In this document: in pieces, positions 37,615-45,835 of the stretch | Numbering within the stretch: position 1 is the first letter of the stretch | Layout: every line of letters begins with the position of its first letter | Assembly: GCA_032907525.1 (NCBI GenBank) | Contig: JAJJPM010000181.1 | Span: 17,054 to 81,053, forward strand | Reading direction: 5' to 3' | Length of the DNA stretch: 64,000 nt | From: JAHJQQ01 sp032907525 | GTDB lineage: Bacteria > Pseudomonadota > Gammaproteobacteria > Thiohalobacterales > Thiohalobacteraceae | Program-made: the position numbers and the translations under genes | Notes under the pieces: generated by a model | Databases searched by the model: none | Told to the model about the DNA's origin: nothing | The model's input: the letters and a program-made list of their open reading frames with translations, nothing else

Positions 37615-39299
37615 CGCGTGGTCTTGCCGGTCGTCGGGAGTGGCACGGGCACCTCGGTCACGTTGTGCGCGGCAGGCTTGGACGGCGCGCGGAAGGTCAG
37701 CTGCACCCGGGTGCCTTCCCCCGGCTCGCTTTCGAAATGGATGCGGCCGCCGATGCGCCGCGCGCGTTCTTCCATGATGGACAGGCCGACATGCTCGCCG
37801 GGGGCGCCGGCGGAGCGGGGCGGTTCCATGCCCGTGCCATCGTCCTCGATGAGTACGCGGAACTGGCCATTGTCCTGGCCGCGCAGCAGCACGCGCACGG
37901 TATGCGCATGGCTGTGTTTGCGGACGTTGCAGAGCGCTTCCTGGACGATACGCAGCACCTGGATTTCGACGTCCTCCGGCAGCGCCGGGCCGCCCCATTC
38001 CTTCTGAAGGAAGATCTGGATATTGGATTCGTTGCGGAAGCGCTCGACGACTTTTTCGATGGCCGGCAGCAGCCCGCGCCGGTCGATGGGGGCGCGGAAA
38101 TGATCGATCAGCCCGCGCAGTTCCGTATAGGCCTCGTCGAGGCTGTTCTCGATGCGCTCCAGCTCGGCCCACAGGGCCGATTCGTCGCCCTGGTGCAGGG
38201 TCTCGTCCAACACCCGGACCTGGAAGCGCAGGCTGGCCAGCGTCTGCGCGAGGGAGTCGTGAAGTTCGTGGGCGATGCGCGTGCGCTCTTCGATGATGGT
38301 CAGCCGGTTGGCTTCCTCGTCGACGCTGGCCTTTTCGATCGCCATGCCGAGGTGGCGCCCGATGCTGATGAGGAGTTCGTCGTCGCAGTCGGGGCAGGCG
38401 TGCTCGCGGTCGACGAACAGGTTGTACACCCCCAGCGTCCGGCCGCGGTACTGCAGCGGCACGGCGATCACCTCGATGTCGTCCTCGGGGAAGAACGGCG
38501 TGCCGACGAGGCGGTCGCAGTTGTGTACGCTGGCGTCGCTGCGGATCACGCCGTCGGTGGCCACCTGGCCGCACAGGCATTGCTGCGAAGGCATGATCTG
38601 CTCGCGGGCGACGACCTCGTCGTTGAGGCCGATGCTGGCGACCAGGCGCATCTGCTTGTCGTTGGTGAGCAGCCGGACGGTCGCGGCACGGGCGTGCACG
38701 ACTTCCTTGAGCGTATGCAGGAAGCGGGTCAGCAGGTCGTCCAGGTCGCGTGAGCTGTTGATGCTGGCGGCGACGTCGTAGAGGATCTCCAGCGAGCGGG
38801 TTTCATGCTTGATGCGGTCGGTCTGCTTGCGCACCTGGGCCTCCATGTCCAGAGAAAGACCTTGCAGTTTATCGCTTATTCTATTGATATCTTCCGTTAA
38901 TTCTCTCAAATCGCCGCGTTCCGGGAGGGGAATGCGCGTTGCGAGCTCGCCGTCGCGGATGGCGCGTGCCCAGTGGCGCATCTGAGTCAGGGGGGCTAGC
39001 AGATCCTGGCGGATCACGTGGTAAATGCCGGCGAGGAATACGATGCCGAGGATCGCGAGCAGGACATGGACGATCACGTGGATGGCGGCGTTGTCGGCAA
39101 TTGCCACGAAGGGCAGGAGCACGAACCCCGCCAATACGGCGGCGAGTCCGATCAGCGACACCAGCAGGCAGTTGCAGCGCGGTCCGACCCCCCGTTCCCA
39201 GTGCCCGGAAAGCGGCGGCAGCGTCCAGCTGGGGCGAGAGTCTGCGCCCGTCTGACCGACGGATGTGTTGGCAGGACTGTTTCCGGGAACCGATGTCAT
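37611..39299 (-). CDS. NarX-like membrane sensor histidine kinase with GAF domain
   Basis: A 562-residue kinase. Two membrane helices (about 44-64 and 73-96) enclose only a few residues, so the periplasmic nitrate-binding domain of NarX is absent. A HAMP linker, a cytosolic GAF domain (about 185-325), a HisKA_3 box (IAHELHDSLAQTLASLRFQ, His347) and an HATPase domain (VLIEDDGTGM) follow. The GAF domain holds Cys241, Cys243, Cys261, Cys302 and Cys305, which could bind a redox cofactor. It is the cognate kinase of the following regulator. It starts 124 bp after dsrR; a TATAGT -10-like word lies at 39345-39350. Confidence 0.92.
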   Translation of the reverse strand: MTSVPGNSPANTSVGQTGADSRPSWTLPPLSGHWERGVGPRCNCLLVSLIGLAAVLAGFVLLPFVAIADNAAIHVIVHVLLAILGIVFLAGIYHVIRQDLLAPLTQMRHWARAIRDGELATRIPLPERGDLRELTEDINRISDKLQGLSLDMEAQVRKQTDRIKHETRSLEILYDVAASINSSRDLDDLLTRFLHTLKEVVHARAATVRLLTNDKQMRLVASIGLNDEVVAREQIMPSQQCLCGQVATDGVIRSDASVHNCDRLVGTPFFPEDDIEVIAVPLQYRGRTLGVYNLFVDREHACPDCDDELLISIGRHLGMAIEKASVDEEANRLTIIEERTRIAHELHDSLAQTLASLRFQVRVLDETLHQGDESALWAELERIENSLDEAYTELRGLIDHFRAPIDRRGLLPAIEKVVERFRNESNIQIFLQKEWGGPALPEDVEIQVLRIVQEALCNVRKHSHAHTVRVLLRGQDNGQFRVLIEDDGTGMEPPRSAGAPGEHVGLSIMEERARRIGGRIHFESEPGEGTRVQLTFRAPSKPAAHNVTEVPVPLPTTGKTTR

Positions 39300-39423
39300 G
39301 GGCGCCGCACGCAGGGATCAAACCGATACGAGATTCCGCGCGACACTATAGCACCAATGCAGGTAGCGCTCATAACCCACAGCTGCTGCAGGAAATCATG
39401 TGTGCTCCGGGGCGCGGCCCCGA

Positions 39424-39747
39424 TCAGGCGTCGCCCTTCTGCGGCGGCTGATAATGGGGATCGTTCGGATTCAGGAAGATGAAGTCGAAATGGCCCGGCT
39501 CGAGTTCGACGTAGTCCAGCGTCATGCCCTCGAGCAGCATGGTGCTCGTGGGCGCGATCGTCAGTTCGATGCCCTCGGACGTGAAGCGGACATCGTCGGT
39601 GCGCCCCGAGTCGTCGAAGCCCATCGCATACTGGATCGCGCCGTCAGGGGCACGCTGCGCCGCGATGCGCAGCGCCATGCCTTCGGAACGGCCCTGCTTG
39701 GCAGCGGCTTTGATCTGTTGGGCGGCGGCGGGGGTGATAGTGATCAT
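39424..39747 (-). CDS. dsrR: DsrR, IscA-like protein without cysteines
   Basis: A 107-residue A-type carrier fold, MITITPAAAQQIKAAAKQGR, ending GHFDFIFLNPNDPHYQPP. IscA proteins bind Fe-S through three cysteines; this protein has none, as known for DsrR of Allochromatium vinosum, where it affects dsr expression after transcription. It follows dsrN by 39 bp and is the last gene of the contiguous dsr run. Confidence 0.93.
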   Translation of the reverse strand: MITITPAAAQQIKAAAKQGRSEGMALRIAAQRAPDGAIQYAMGFDDSGRTDDVRFTSEGIELTIAPTSTMLLEGMTLDYVELEPGHFDFIFLNPNDPHYQPPQKGDA

Positions 39748-39786
39748 GGGGATATGACTCCTGTGGGTTGAGGCGGCCGCGTGGTC

Positions 39787-41184
39787 TCAGAGGATGCCGG
39801 TTGCCGTCGTTGGCGCACGGTGCGTGCGGACGTGGGCGACGAAGCGCTCGGCCCAGCGGTGCCGCCGTGTGTCGCGCTGGTGGGTGTAGCAGGCCAGCAG
39901 ATTCTTGTAGACGAAGCCGTCGTGTTGGCCGTCGATACCCGTGCCGCGCAGCACCCGGAAGGCGAAGCGGGCGCCGGGTGCCAGGTTGGTCAGCCCGGAA
40001 TAGTGGAACTCATGGGCGGCGATGACCTCTCCGGAGGTGGGACCGGCCGGCCAGGGCATGGCGGCGGTCTCCTGCAGTTTGACGTAGCCGCGGCCCTGCG
40101 GCCGGTCGTGCATCTCGATGTCGCCGGGAATCACGCCGACCATGTCCGCATGCCGGCCTTTCCAGTGCAGGCTGCGGGCCAGGTACATCAGGCCGCCGCA
40201 TTCGGCATAGGTCGGCAGGCCCTGTTCGATGGCGTTGCGTATCGCGGCGCGCATCTCACGGTTTTCCGCGAGACCTTCCATGCAGGTCTCGGGAAAGCCG
40301 CCGCCGATGAACAGGCCGTCGATGGCCGGCAGCCTGCGGTCGTGCAGGGTGTCGATCGGCACCAGCTCGGCACCGGCGCGCTCGAGCGCGGCGAGGTCGT
40401 CCGGGTAATAGAAGCCGAAAGCCTCGTCGCGGGCGATGCCGATGCGCACCTTGGCGCCCGGGGCCGCAGACGGGACGAAGGGCGGCTCCGCCGGCAGCGT
40501 CGGGGCGGTCGCGGCGGTGGCGCGGATGCGATCCAGATCGACCTGCCGGCCGATAGTCTCGCCGATGTGCCGGATGCGGCCGATGGCCGCCGCGTGTTCG
40601 TTGCTGGGGATCAGGCCCAGATGGCGCTCGATGATCTCGAGGCTCGCGTCGCGGCCGACGGCGCCCACCACGGGCACATCGGTGTAGTGCTCGATCACCG
40701 CGCGCAGCTTCGACTCGTGCCGGCCCCCTCCCAGCTGGTTGAGGATCACGCCGGCGATCCGCACGTCGCGATCGAAGGCCTGGTAACCGAGGATCAGCGG
40801 GGCGATCCCACGCGTCATGCCGCGCGCATCGATCACCAGTATGACCGGCGCCTGCAGCAGTTTGGCCAGCGCGGCGTTGCTGTTGCTGCCGTCGAGATCC
40901 AGGCCGTCATACAGCCCTTTGTTGCCCTCGATGAGCGCGAGATCGGCCTGCGCCGCGTAATGGCCCACCGTGGCGAGGATCTCGTCCCGCTCCATGGTGT
41001 AGAAATCGAGGTTATGGCACGGCGCACCGGAGGCCTGTCCCAGCCACATCGGATCGATGTAGTCGGGTCCTTTCTTGAAGGGCTGTATACGCACGCCCTG
41101 GGCGCGGAAGGCCGCGCACAGGCCGAGCGTCACGGTGGTCTTGCCGGAGGATTTGTGGGCGGCGGAGACGAGCAGATGGGCCAT
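39787..41184 (-). CDS. dsrN: DsrN, glutamine amidotransferase of the cobyrinate a,c-diamide synthase family
   Basis: A 465-residue CobB/CbiA-like enzyme. The N-terminal ATP-binding P-loop is in LVSAAHKSSGKTTVTLGL and the C-terminal class I glutaminase-like domain has IDGLFIGGGFPETCMEGLAE with the Cys in PTYAECGGLMYLA. In Dsr systems DsrN is proposed to amidate siroheme to the siroamide found in DsrAB. The ATG at 41184 begins the conserved MAHLLVSAAHK; an upstream in-frame ATG (41199) lies in the repeat. Between dsrP and dsrR. Confidence 0.93.
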   Translation of the reverse strand: MAHLLVSAAHKSSGKTTVTLGLCAAFRAQGVRIQPFKKGPDYIDPMWLGQASGAPCHNLDFYTMERDEILATVGHYAAQADLALIEGNKGLYDGLDLDGSNSNAALAKLLQAPVILVIDARGMTRGIAPLILGYQAFDRDVRIAGVILNQLGGGRHESKLRAVIEHYTDVPVVGAVGRDASLEIIERHLGLIPSNEHAAAIGRIRHIGETIGRQVDLDRIRATAATAPTLPAEPPFVPSAAPGAKVRIGIARDEAFGFYYPDDLAALERAGAELVPIDTLHDRRLPAIDGLFIGGGFPETCMEGLAENREMRAAIRNAIEQGLPTYAECGGLMYLARSLHWKGRHADMVGVIPGDIEMHDRPQGRGYVKLQETAAMPWPAGPTSGEVIAAHEFHYSGLTNLAPGARFAFRVLRGTGIDGQHDGFVYKNLLACYTHQRDTRRHRWAERFVAHVRTHRAPTTATGIL

Positions 41185-41192
41185 TTTGAATA

Positions 41193-41270
41193 GATACAAG
41201 TTTCAAGATACAAGATACAAGTCGAAAACAGTGCTGTTTGACTTGTATCTTGTACCGTGCATCTTGCACC
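41193..41270. repeat. Palindromic repeat filling the dsrP-dsrN gap
   Basis: Perfect 12-bp arms AAGATACAAGTC (41212-41223) and GACTTGTATCTT (41240-41251) enclose a second inverted pair, AAACAG / CTGTTT (41226-41231, 41234-41239). The outer arms extend imperfectly to about 31 nt each, made of GATACAAG-type short tandem repeats on one side. It ends at the first base of the dsrP stop and starts 9 bp from the dsrN ATG. It resembles dispersed palindromic elements and would fold into a long mRNA hairpin within the operon. Confidence 0.8.
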
Positions 41271-42475
41271 TAGTCGTGACCAGGGACCACCGAATCTTCC
41301 AGAGATTCCGGCAGGAAGGCGAGAACCTTGACTCCGACGGCGACCGCCAGGAGGGCGATGCCGAAGCCGCCGATGCCGAGCAGGAACTCCGGCAGGCTGG
41401 GCGTGTAGGTGTTGACGACGCCGTCGCTGAAGCTGCTGGTGACTTCCATGCCCGGGAACAGCGCGAGCGGGTAGGCCTGCCCGCCGATCAGGATGACGTA
41501 CATCTGCACCAGGCCGCCGAGGATCACCAGGGCGCTGGCCCAACCGATGACCGTGCGGGACTTGCCGAGTGTCGGATGATAGATCATTGCCAGCGGCAGC
41601 AGGCTGCCGATCAGGATCTGGCCGATCCAGAACAGCTGGGTGTAAATGCCGCCGTCGAGGAGCAGGAAGCGCTCCACGCCGTGGTGTTCGGTGGCATACA
41701 GATTGGTGATGTGGAAGGCGATGACGAAATAGAGCACCGCTGCCACGAACACGCCCAGCAGGTTCTTGAGCCGGAACAGCAACCGGTCGCCCAGCGGCCG
41801 CGCGGTCCAGCGGAAGGCGGCCATCAGCACCAGGATGAAGATGGCAAGGCCGAACGAAAAGGACATGATCACGAACATGGGCGCCATGATCGCCGCATCA
41901 TAGGCCTCGCGGGCGACCAGGAAGCCGAAGATGGAACCGGTACCGGTGGTCAGTGCCAGTCGCCAGATGAAGGCGAAGAAGCCGGCAGCCGGAGTGAAGC
42001 GGTTCATCTTGCGCTCCATCATCATCCACAGATACACGGCCACGATGGCCATGAAGCCTGTGTAGAGGAAGATGTTCCAGGCGAAGATCGACTTGAAGTT
42101 GTAGTAGGTCATGGCCACGATCAGACGGTCGGGACGACCGAGATCGAGCACCAGAACGGAAAGACCGCCGACCAGCAGGGCGATCGCCAGGAGGCCCGAC
42201 AGCCGGGCGAGCGGCTTGTAGGGCGCCTTGTGGAATACCGAGCTGATGGAGGCGACGTTGAGTGCCCCGGACGCGGCCACGATCAGGAAAACGGCGAAGA
42301 CGTGCGGCGTGCCCCAGACGATCTGGTTGTTCATGCCGGTGACGTAGTGGCCGTGATGCTCCATATAGTAGGCGGCGCCCAGGCCGACGAGCACCACGGT
42401 CGCCAGCAGTGCCAGCAGGCCGTAGTAGCCGGTGCCGTTGTTCAGAACTTCGCGGAAGTGAGTTTTTTCTTTCAT
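41270..42475 (-). CDS. dsrP: DsrP, NrfD-like integral membrane subunit
   Basis: A 401-residue protein with about ten membrane helices of the NrfD/PsrC family. It starts MKEKTHFREVLNNGTGYYGL and contains LVLDLGRPDRLIVAMTYYNF and AREAYDAAIMAPMFVIMSF. It is the quinone-interacting membrane subunit of DsrMKJOP, working with the Fe-S protein DsrO and the haem protein DsrJ. It lies 41 bp after dsrO on the same strand. Confidence 0.95.
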   Translation of the reverse strand: MKEKTHFREVLNNGTGYYGLLALLATVVLVGLGAAYYMEHHGHYVTGMNNQIVWGTPHVFAVFLIVAASGALNVASISSVFHKAPYKPLARLSGLLAIALLVGGLSVLVLDLGRPDRLIVAMTYYNFKSIFAWNIFLYTGFMAIVAVYLWMMMERKMNRFTPAAGFFAFIWRLALTTGTGSIFGFLVAREAYDAAIMAPMFVIMSFSFGLAIFILVLMAAFRWTARPLGDRLLFRLKNLLGVFVAAVLYFVIAFHITNLYATEHHGVERFLLLDGGIYTQLFWIGQILIGSLLPLAMIYHPTLGKSRTVIGWASALVILGGLVQMYVILIGGQAYPLALFPGMEVTSSFSDGVVNTYTPSLPEFLLGIGGFGIALLAVAVGVKVLAFLPESLEDSVVPGHD

Positions 42476-42516
42476 GACGACCGTTGTTCCTGTCTCTCAG
42501 TGCCGGAGGCGACGCA

Positions 42517-43278
42517 TCAGATGCCGCGGTAGCGGAGGCCCACGTTCAATCCGAGATCGGCCCGGATCTGGGTGCCGCCATGACGGGCGAGTTCCTGGGA
42601 GATGCGGCTGTCAGGATCGTTGAGATCACCGAACAGCATCGCCTCGTGGCCTTCGCTGTTGCAGGCCTCGGCGCAGGCCGGAACGGCATTCGCGCCGTCG
42701 CGGTCGACCCGATGCACGCACAGTGTGCAGCTCTCCACGGTGCCCTTGCCGCGCGGAGCGACCGGCAGCTGATCCTGCAGGTCTTCATGAATGAAGGAGC
42801 GTGCCTTGTAGGGGCAGGCCATCATGCAGTAGCGGCAGCCGATGCAGATGTGCTTGTCCACCAGGACGATGCCGTCCGCACGCTTGAACGACGCGCCGGT
42901 GGGGCAGACGTCCACGCAGGGCGGGTGCTCGCAGTGCTGGCACATGAGCGGGAGCGACTTGGCGTAGCCGGTGGATTTGTCGCGGAGCTCCACTTTGCGG
43001 ATCCACTGGGACTGCTGCTCAGGGGCGGAGTGCGTTTCCGTCTCGCCCCAGCCGTTTTCCGTCTTGCAACCGCGCACGCACGCGTCGCAACCTTTGCTGC
43101 ACTTATTGGTGTCGATCAGCATCCCCCAGCGCTGTTCGCTGGAAACGGGCTGATCCGCCGGCTTGGCCTGCGCGACCTGGTGCAGCAGCACGCCGGGCGC
43201 AACCATCACGCCCGCGGCGGCGACGCTGCCGCCCAGGAACTGGCGGCGCGTCGTATCGATATCGTTCTTATGCGTCAT
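42517..43278 (-). CDS. dsrO: DsrO, periplasmic ferredoxin-like Fe-S subunit
   Basis: A 253-residue protein exported by Tat: the twin-arginine signal is TTRRQFLGGSVAAAG. The mature part has four cysteine groups for [4Fe-4S] clusters (NKCSKGCDACVRGCK, MCQHCEHPPCVDVCPTGA, ICIGCRYCMMACP, SCTLCVHR). It passes electrons between DsrJ and DsrP on the periplasmic side. Its ATG shares one base with the dsrJ stop (TAATG), so translation is coupled. Confidence 0.95.
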   Translation of the reverse strand: MTHKNDIDTTRRQFLGGSVAAAGVMVAPGVLLHQVAQAKPADQPVSSEQRWGMLIDTNKCSKGCDACVRGCKTENGWGETETHSAPEQQSQWIRKVELRDKSTGYAKSLPLMCQHCEHPPCVDVCPTGASFKRADGIVLVDKHICIGCRYCMMACPYKARSFIHEDLQDQLPVAPRGKGTVESCTLCVHRVDRDGANAVPACAEACNSEGHEAMLFGDLNDPDSRISQELARHGGTQIRADLGLNVGLRYRGI

Positions 43279-43781
43279 TACAGCTTGCCCTCTGCGGCCA
43301 GCACGCCCAACGTGTCCGACGACACCGGCGTGTCGACCGAATTCTCGGTATGGTGGAACGTCTTGCCGCCCAACGGGTGGAAGGCGGTCTGTTTCACCGG
43401 CCGATCGGCATGGCACTGGAAGCAATCGATCTTCACCGCCGCGTAGGTGTGGCAGCCGGCGCAGAAATGCTCCGGATTGTCGATGCGCGCGACCTCACCG
43501 CTCTCGTCGGGCACGGCGTGACAGTTGATGCACTCCTCCAGGGCGTACTGCCGGGTGCGGATGCCCTGGTGCATGGTCTCGTCGCGCTGATGCAGAATGT
43601 ACTCCATGTGGTTCTTCCGCATCTCCTCCCTTGGCTCGACGCAGCCCTGCGTCTCGCTGTAGCGGGCGTTGGTCTTCACCTCGGGCAGGTGGTCATCGCT
43701 CTGGGCCGCCAGCGGGAGACCCAAGAGGGTCATCCCGGCAAGCAGGATCAGAGACCGCAGATCACGCAACATCACGGCCAT
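43278..43781 (-). CDS. dsrJ: DsrJ, triheme cytochrome c
   Basis: A 167-residue periplasmic cytochrome with an N-terminal signal or anchor (LILLAGMTLLGLPLAAQS). It has three CXXCH haem sites: C84-INCH, C107-AGCH and C120-FQCH. Cys47 (in TQGCVEPREEM) matches the cysteine known to serve as an unusual axial haem ligand in DsrJ. It is part of DsrMKJOP. The ATG at 43781 has AGGAG 5 bp upstream; ATG 43772 is an alternative. Confidence 0.95.
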   Translation of the reverse strand: MAVMLRDLRSLILLAGMTLLGLPLAAQSDDHLPEVKTNARYSETQGCVEPREEMRKNHMEYILHQRDETMHQGIRTRQYALEECINCHAVPDESGEVARIDNPEHFCAGCHTYAAVKIDCFQCHADRPVKQTAFHPLGGKTFHHTENSVDTPVSSDTLGVLAAEGKL

Positions 43782-43802
43782 GTCCACTCCTGAAGTCAAC
43801 GG

Positions 43803-45761
43803 TTACTCGCCCAGCGCCATGTCGATGTAGCCGGTCGGGCAGACATCGGCGCAGATGTGGCAGCCGACGCACTTCGCGTAGTCGGTGTCCACATAACGGC
43901 CGGTGGTGGCTTCCTTCTTCGGAACGCGGAAGATGGCATCCTGCGGGCAGTAGATCACGCAGTTGTCGCACTCGAAGCACAGACCGCAGCTCATGCAGCG
44001 CTTGGCCTCGGCGATGGCCTCGGCCTCGGGCAGGCTCTTGCGGCGTTCCTCGAAGTGGCCGAGCACCTCTTCGGAGCTCGGGCCGTATTCCTCGCGCTTG
44101 TGGCGCGGGGTGTAGGCGAAGTGGCCGAGGAACAGCTTGGTGTGCGGGATGATCTCCGCCTGCGAGCGGTCTTCGTAGTTGTGCACCGCCCACTTGCCGC
44201 TGGAGGTGCCGCGCAGGTCACCGAGCTCCTCGGCCTTGAATTCCTGCGGGGCCAGGCCGGCTTCACGCAGCTTGTCCAGCAGCTTGAAGTGGTGCTTGTC
44301 GACCTTCGGGCGCTTGACCTGTTCTTCGTGCTTCAGGTAGTGCTCGATGCTCTCGGCGGCGATGGAGGCCTGGCCGATGGCGGTAGTCAGCAGATGCGGA
44401 CGGATGATGTCGCCGGCGACGAAGTGGCCGGGTTTGCCGGGCACCTGGTAGAACTTGTCGGCGTCGATCAGGCCCTTGCCGTTGTTGAACGCTTCCAGAC
44501 CGGTGAGGTCGCCGCCCTGACCGATGGCGGACACGATCAGGTCGCACTCGATGTCGAATTCGGAGCCTTCGACCGGAACCGGACGGCCCTTGTCCAGGGT
44601 GCACTTGGCCATGCGCAGCGCCGTGGCGCGGCCGCTGGCGTCCTTCACCAGAGCGACGGGCATGACTTCGTTGAGGATGGTCACGCCTTCCTGGAGGGCG
44701 TCGTGCACCTCGTGCTCGGTGGCGGTCATCTTGTCGCGCGGGAACAGAGCGGTGAGGGTGACGGTGGCACCTTCGCGGGCCGCCACGACGGCGGCGTCGT
44801 GAGCGGTGTAGCCGCCGATGACTTCCTCGGGACGGTCCTTCGGATTGATGTTGCTGATCTTGCCCAGGCGGCGGGCCACGGACACGACGTCGATGGAGGT
44901 GTCGCCGCCACCCACGCAGACCACGCGGTCGGCGGTCACTTTCAGATCGCCCTTGTTGAAGGCCTCCAGAAAGGCGACGCCGCTGACGCAGTTCGGGGTG
45001 CCGTCCCAGCCCTCGACGGGCAGGCCGCGGCCGGTCTTGCAGCCGATGGTCCAGAGGATGGCGCCGAACTCCTTCTCGAGCTGCTCGACGCTCACGTCCT
45101 TGCCGACGCGGGTGTTGGTCCGGACTTCGACGTCGCCCATCTCGACGATGCGCTCGATCTCGCGGTTCAGCACGTCACGCGGGGTACGGTAGCCCGGGAT
45201 GCCGTAGCGCATCATGCCGCCGAGTTCGGCGTGGTCGTCGAAGATGCAGCTGCCGATGCCGCGGCGGCGCAGGTGATAGGCCGCGGCCATGCCGGCGGGA
45301 CCGCCGCCGATGATGGCGACCTTCTTGTCGGTGATGAGGGCGGGCACGTCGAACTTGTAGCCGTTCTGGAAGGCGGTATCGCCGATGAACTGCTCGACCG
45401 CGTTGATGCCGACGAAGTCCTCGACCTCGTTACGGTTGCAGCCGTCCTCGCACGGTGCCGGACACACGCGGCCCATCATGGACGGGAACGGGTTGGCATT
45501 GGTCAGGCGGCGGAAGGCGTATTCCTGCCAGCTCACGTCTTTCGGCGGCTTTTCCATGCCGCGGACGATCTGCAGCCAGCCGCGGATGTCTTCACCCGAG
45601 GGGCAGCTGCCCTGGCAGGGCGGGGTACGGTGCACATAGGTCGGGCACTTGTGGGAATGGTCGCCCTTGAAGATGGCGTCGTGCCAGCTGCCCCATTTGT
45701 TGTCACCGTCCTTGAACTTGCGGAACGTAAGTTTCTGCATGTCGTCGCGAGAAGTTGCCAT
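43803..45761 (-). CDS. dsrL: DsrL, NAD(P)H:acceptor oxidoreductase
   Basis: A 652-residue Fe-S flavoprotein related to the small subunit of glutamate synthase. N-terminal Fe-S cysteines (PPCQGSCPSGEDIRGWL, GRVCPAPCEDGCNRNEVEDF) precede an FAD fold (VAIIGGGPAGMAAAYHLRRR) and an NAD(P)H fold (VVCVGGGDTSIDVVSVARRL). A C-terminal ferredoxin part has CMSCGLCFECDNCVIYCP and CVGCHICADVCPTGYIDMAL. In sulfur oxidizers DsrL interacts with DsrAB and moves electrons from sulfide oxidation to NAD(P). Between dsrK and dsrJ. Confidence 0.95.
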   Translation of the reverse strand: MATSRDDMQKLTFRKFKDGDNKWGSWHDAIFKGDHSHKCPTYVHRTPPCQGSCPSGEDIRGWLQIVRGMEKPPKDVSWQEYAFRRLTNANPFPSMMGRVCPAPCEDGCNRNEVEDFVGINAVEQFIGDTAFQNGYKFDVPALITDKKVAIIGGGPAGMAAAYHLRRRGIGSCIFDDHAELGGMMRYGIPGYRTPRDVLNREIERIVEMGDVEVRTNTRVGKDVSVEQLEKEFGAILWTIGCKTGRGLPVEGWDGTPNCVSGVAFLEAFNKGDLKVTADRVVCVGGGDTSIDVVSVARRLGKISNINPKDRPEEVIGGYTAHDAAVVAAREGATVTLTALFPRDKMTATEHEVHDALQEGVTILNEVMPVALVKDASGRATALRMAKCTLDKGRPVPVEGSEFDIECDLIVSAIGQGGDLTGLEAFNNGKGLIDADKFYQVPGKPGHFVAGDIIRPHLLTTAIGQASIAAESIEHYLKHEEQVKRPKVDKHHFKLLDKLREAGLAPQEFKAEELGDLRGTSSGKWAVHNYEDRSQAEIIPHTKLFLGHFAYTPRHKREEYGPSSEEVLGHFEERRKSLPEAEAIAEAKRCMSCGLCFECDNCVIYCPQDAIFRVPKKEATTGRYVDTDYAKCVGCHICADVCPTGYIDMALGE

Positions 45762-45835
45762 GCCTGTTCTCCTGTTAGGTGAACCCGGATGCCGGAATTC
45801 GTCTTTCGTATCTGTCGCGTTTGGATTTGTCGGGG

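Noticed and set aside
39300..39423. A further small gene between dsrR and the sensor kinase
   Set aside because: No frame with a plausible start, Shine-Dalgarno and length; only a -10-like TATAGT is visible.
43857..45782. 641-codon plus-strand frame opposite dsrL
   Set aside because: Antisense shadow of DsrL; no motif.
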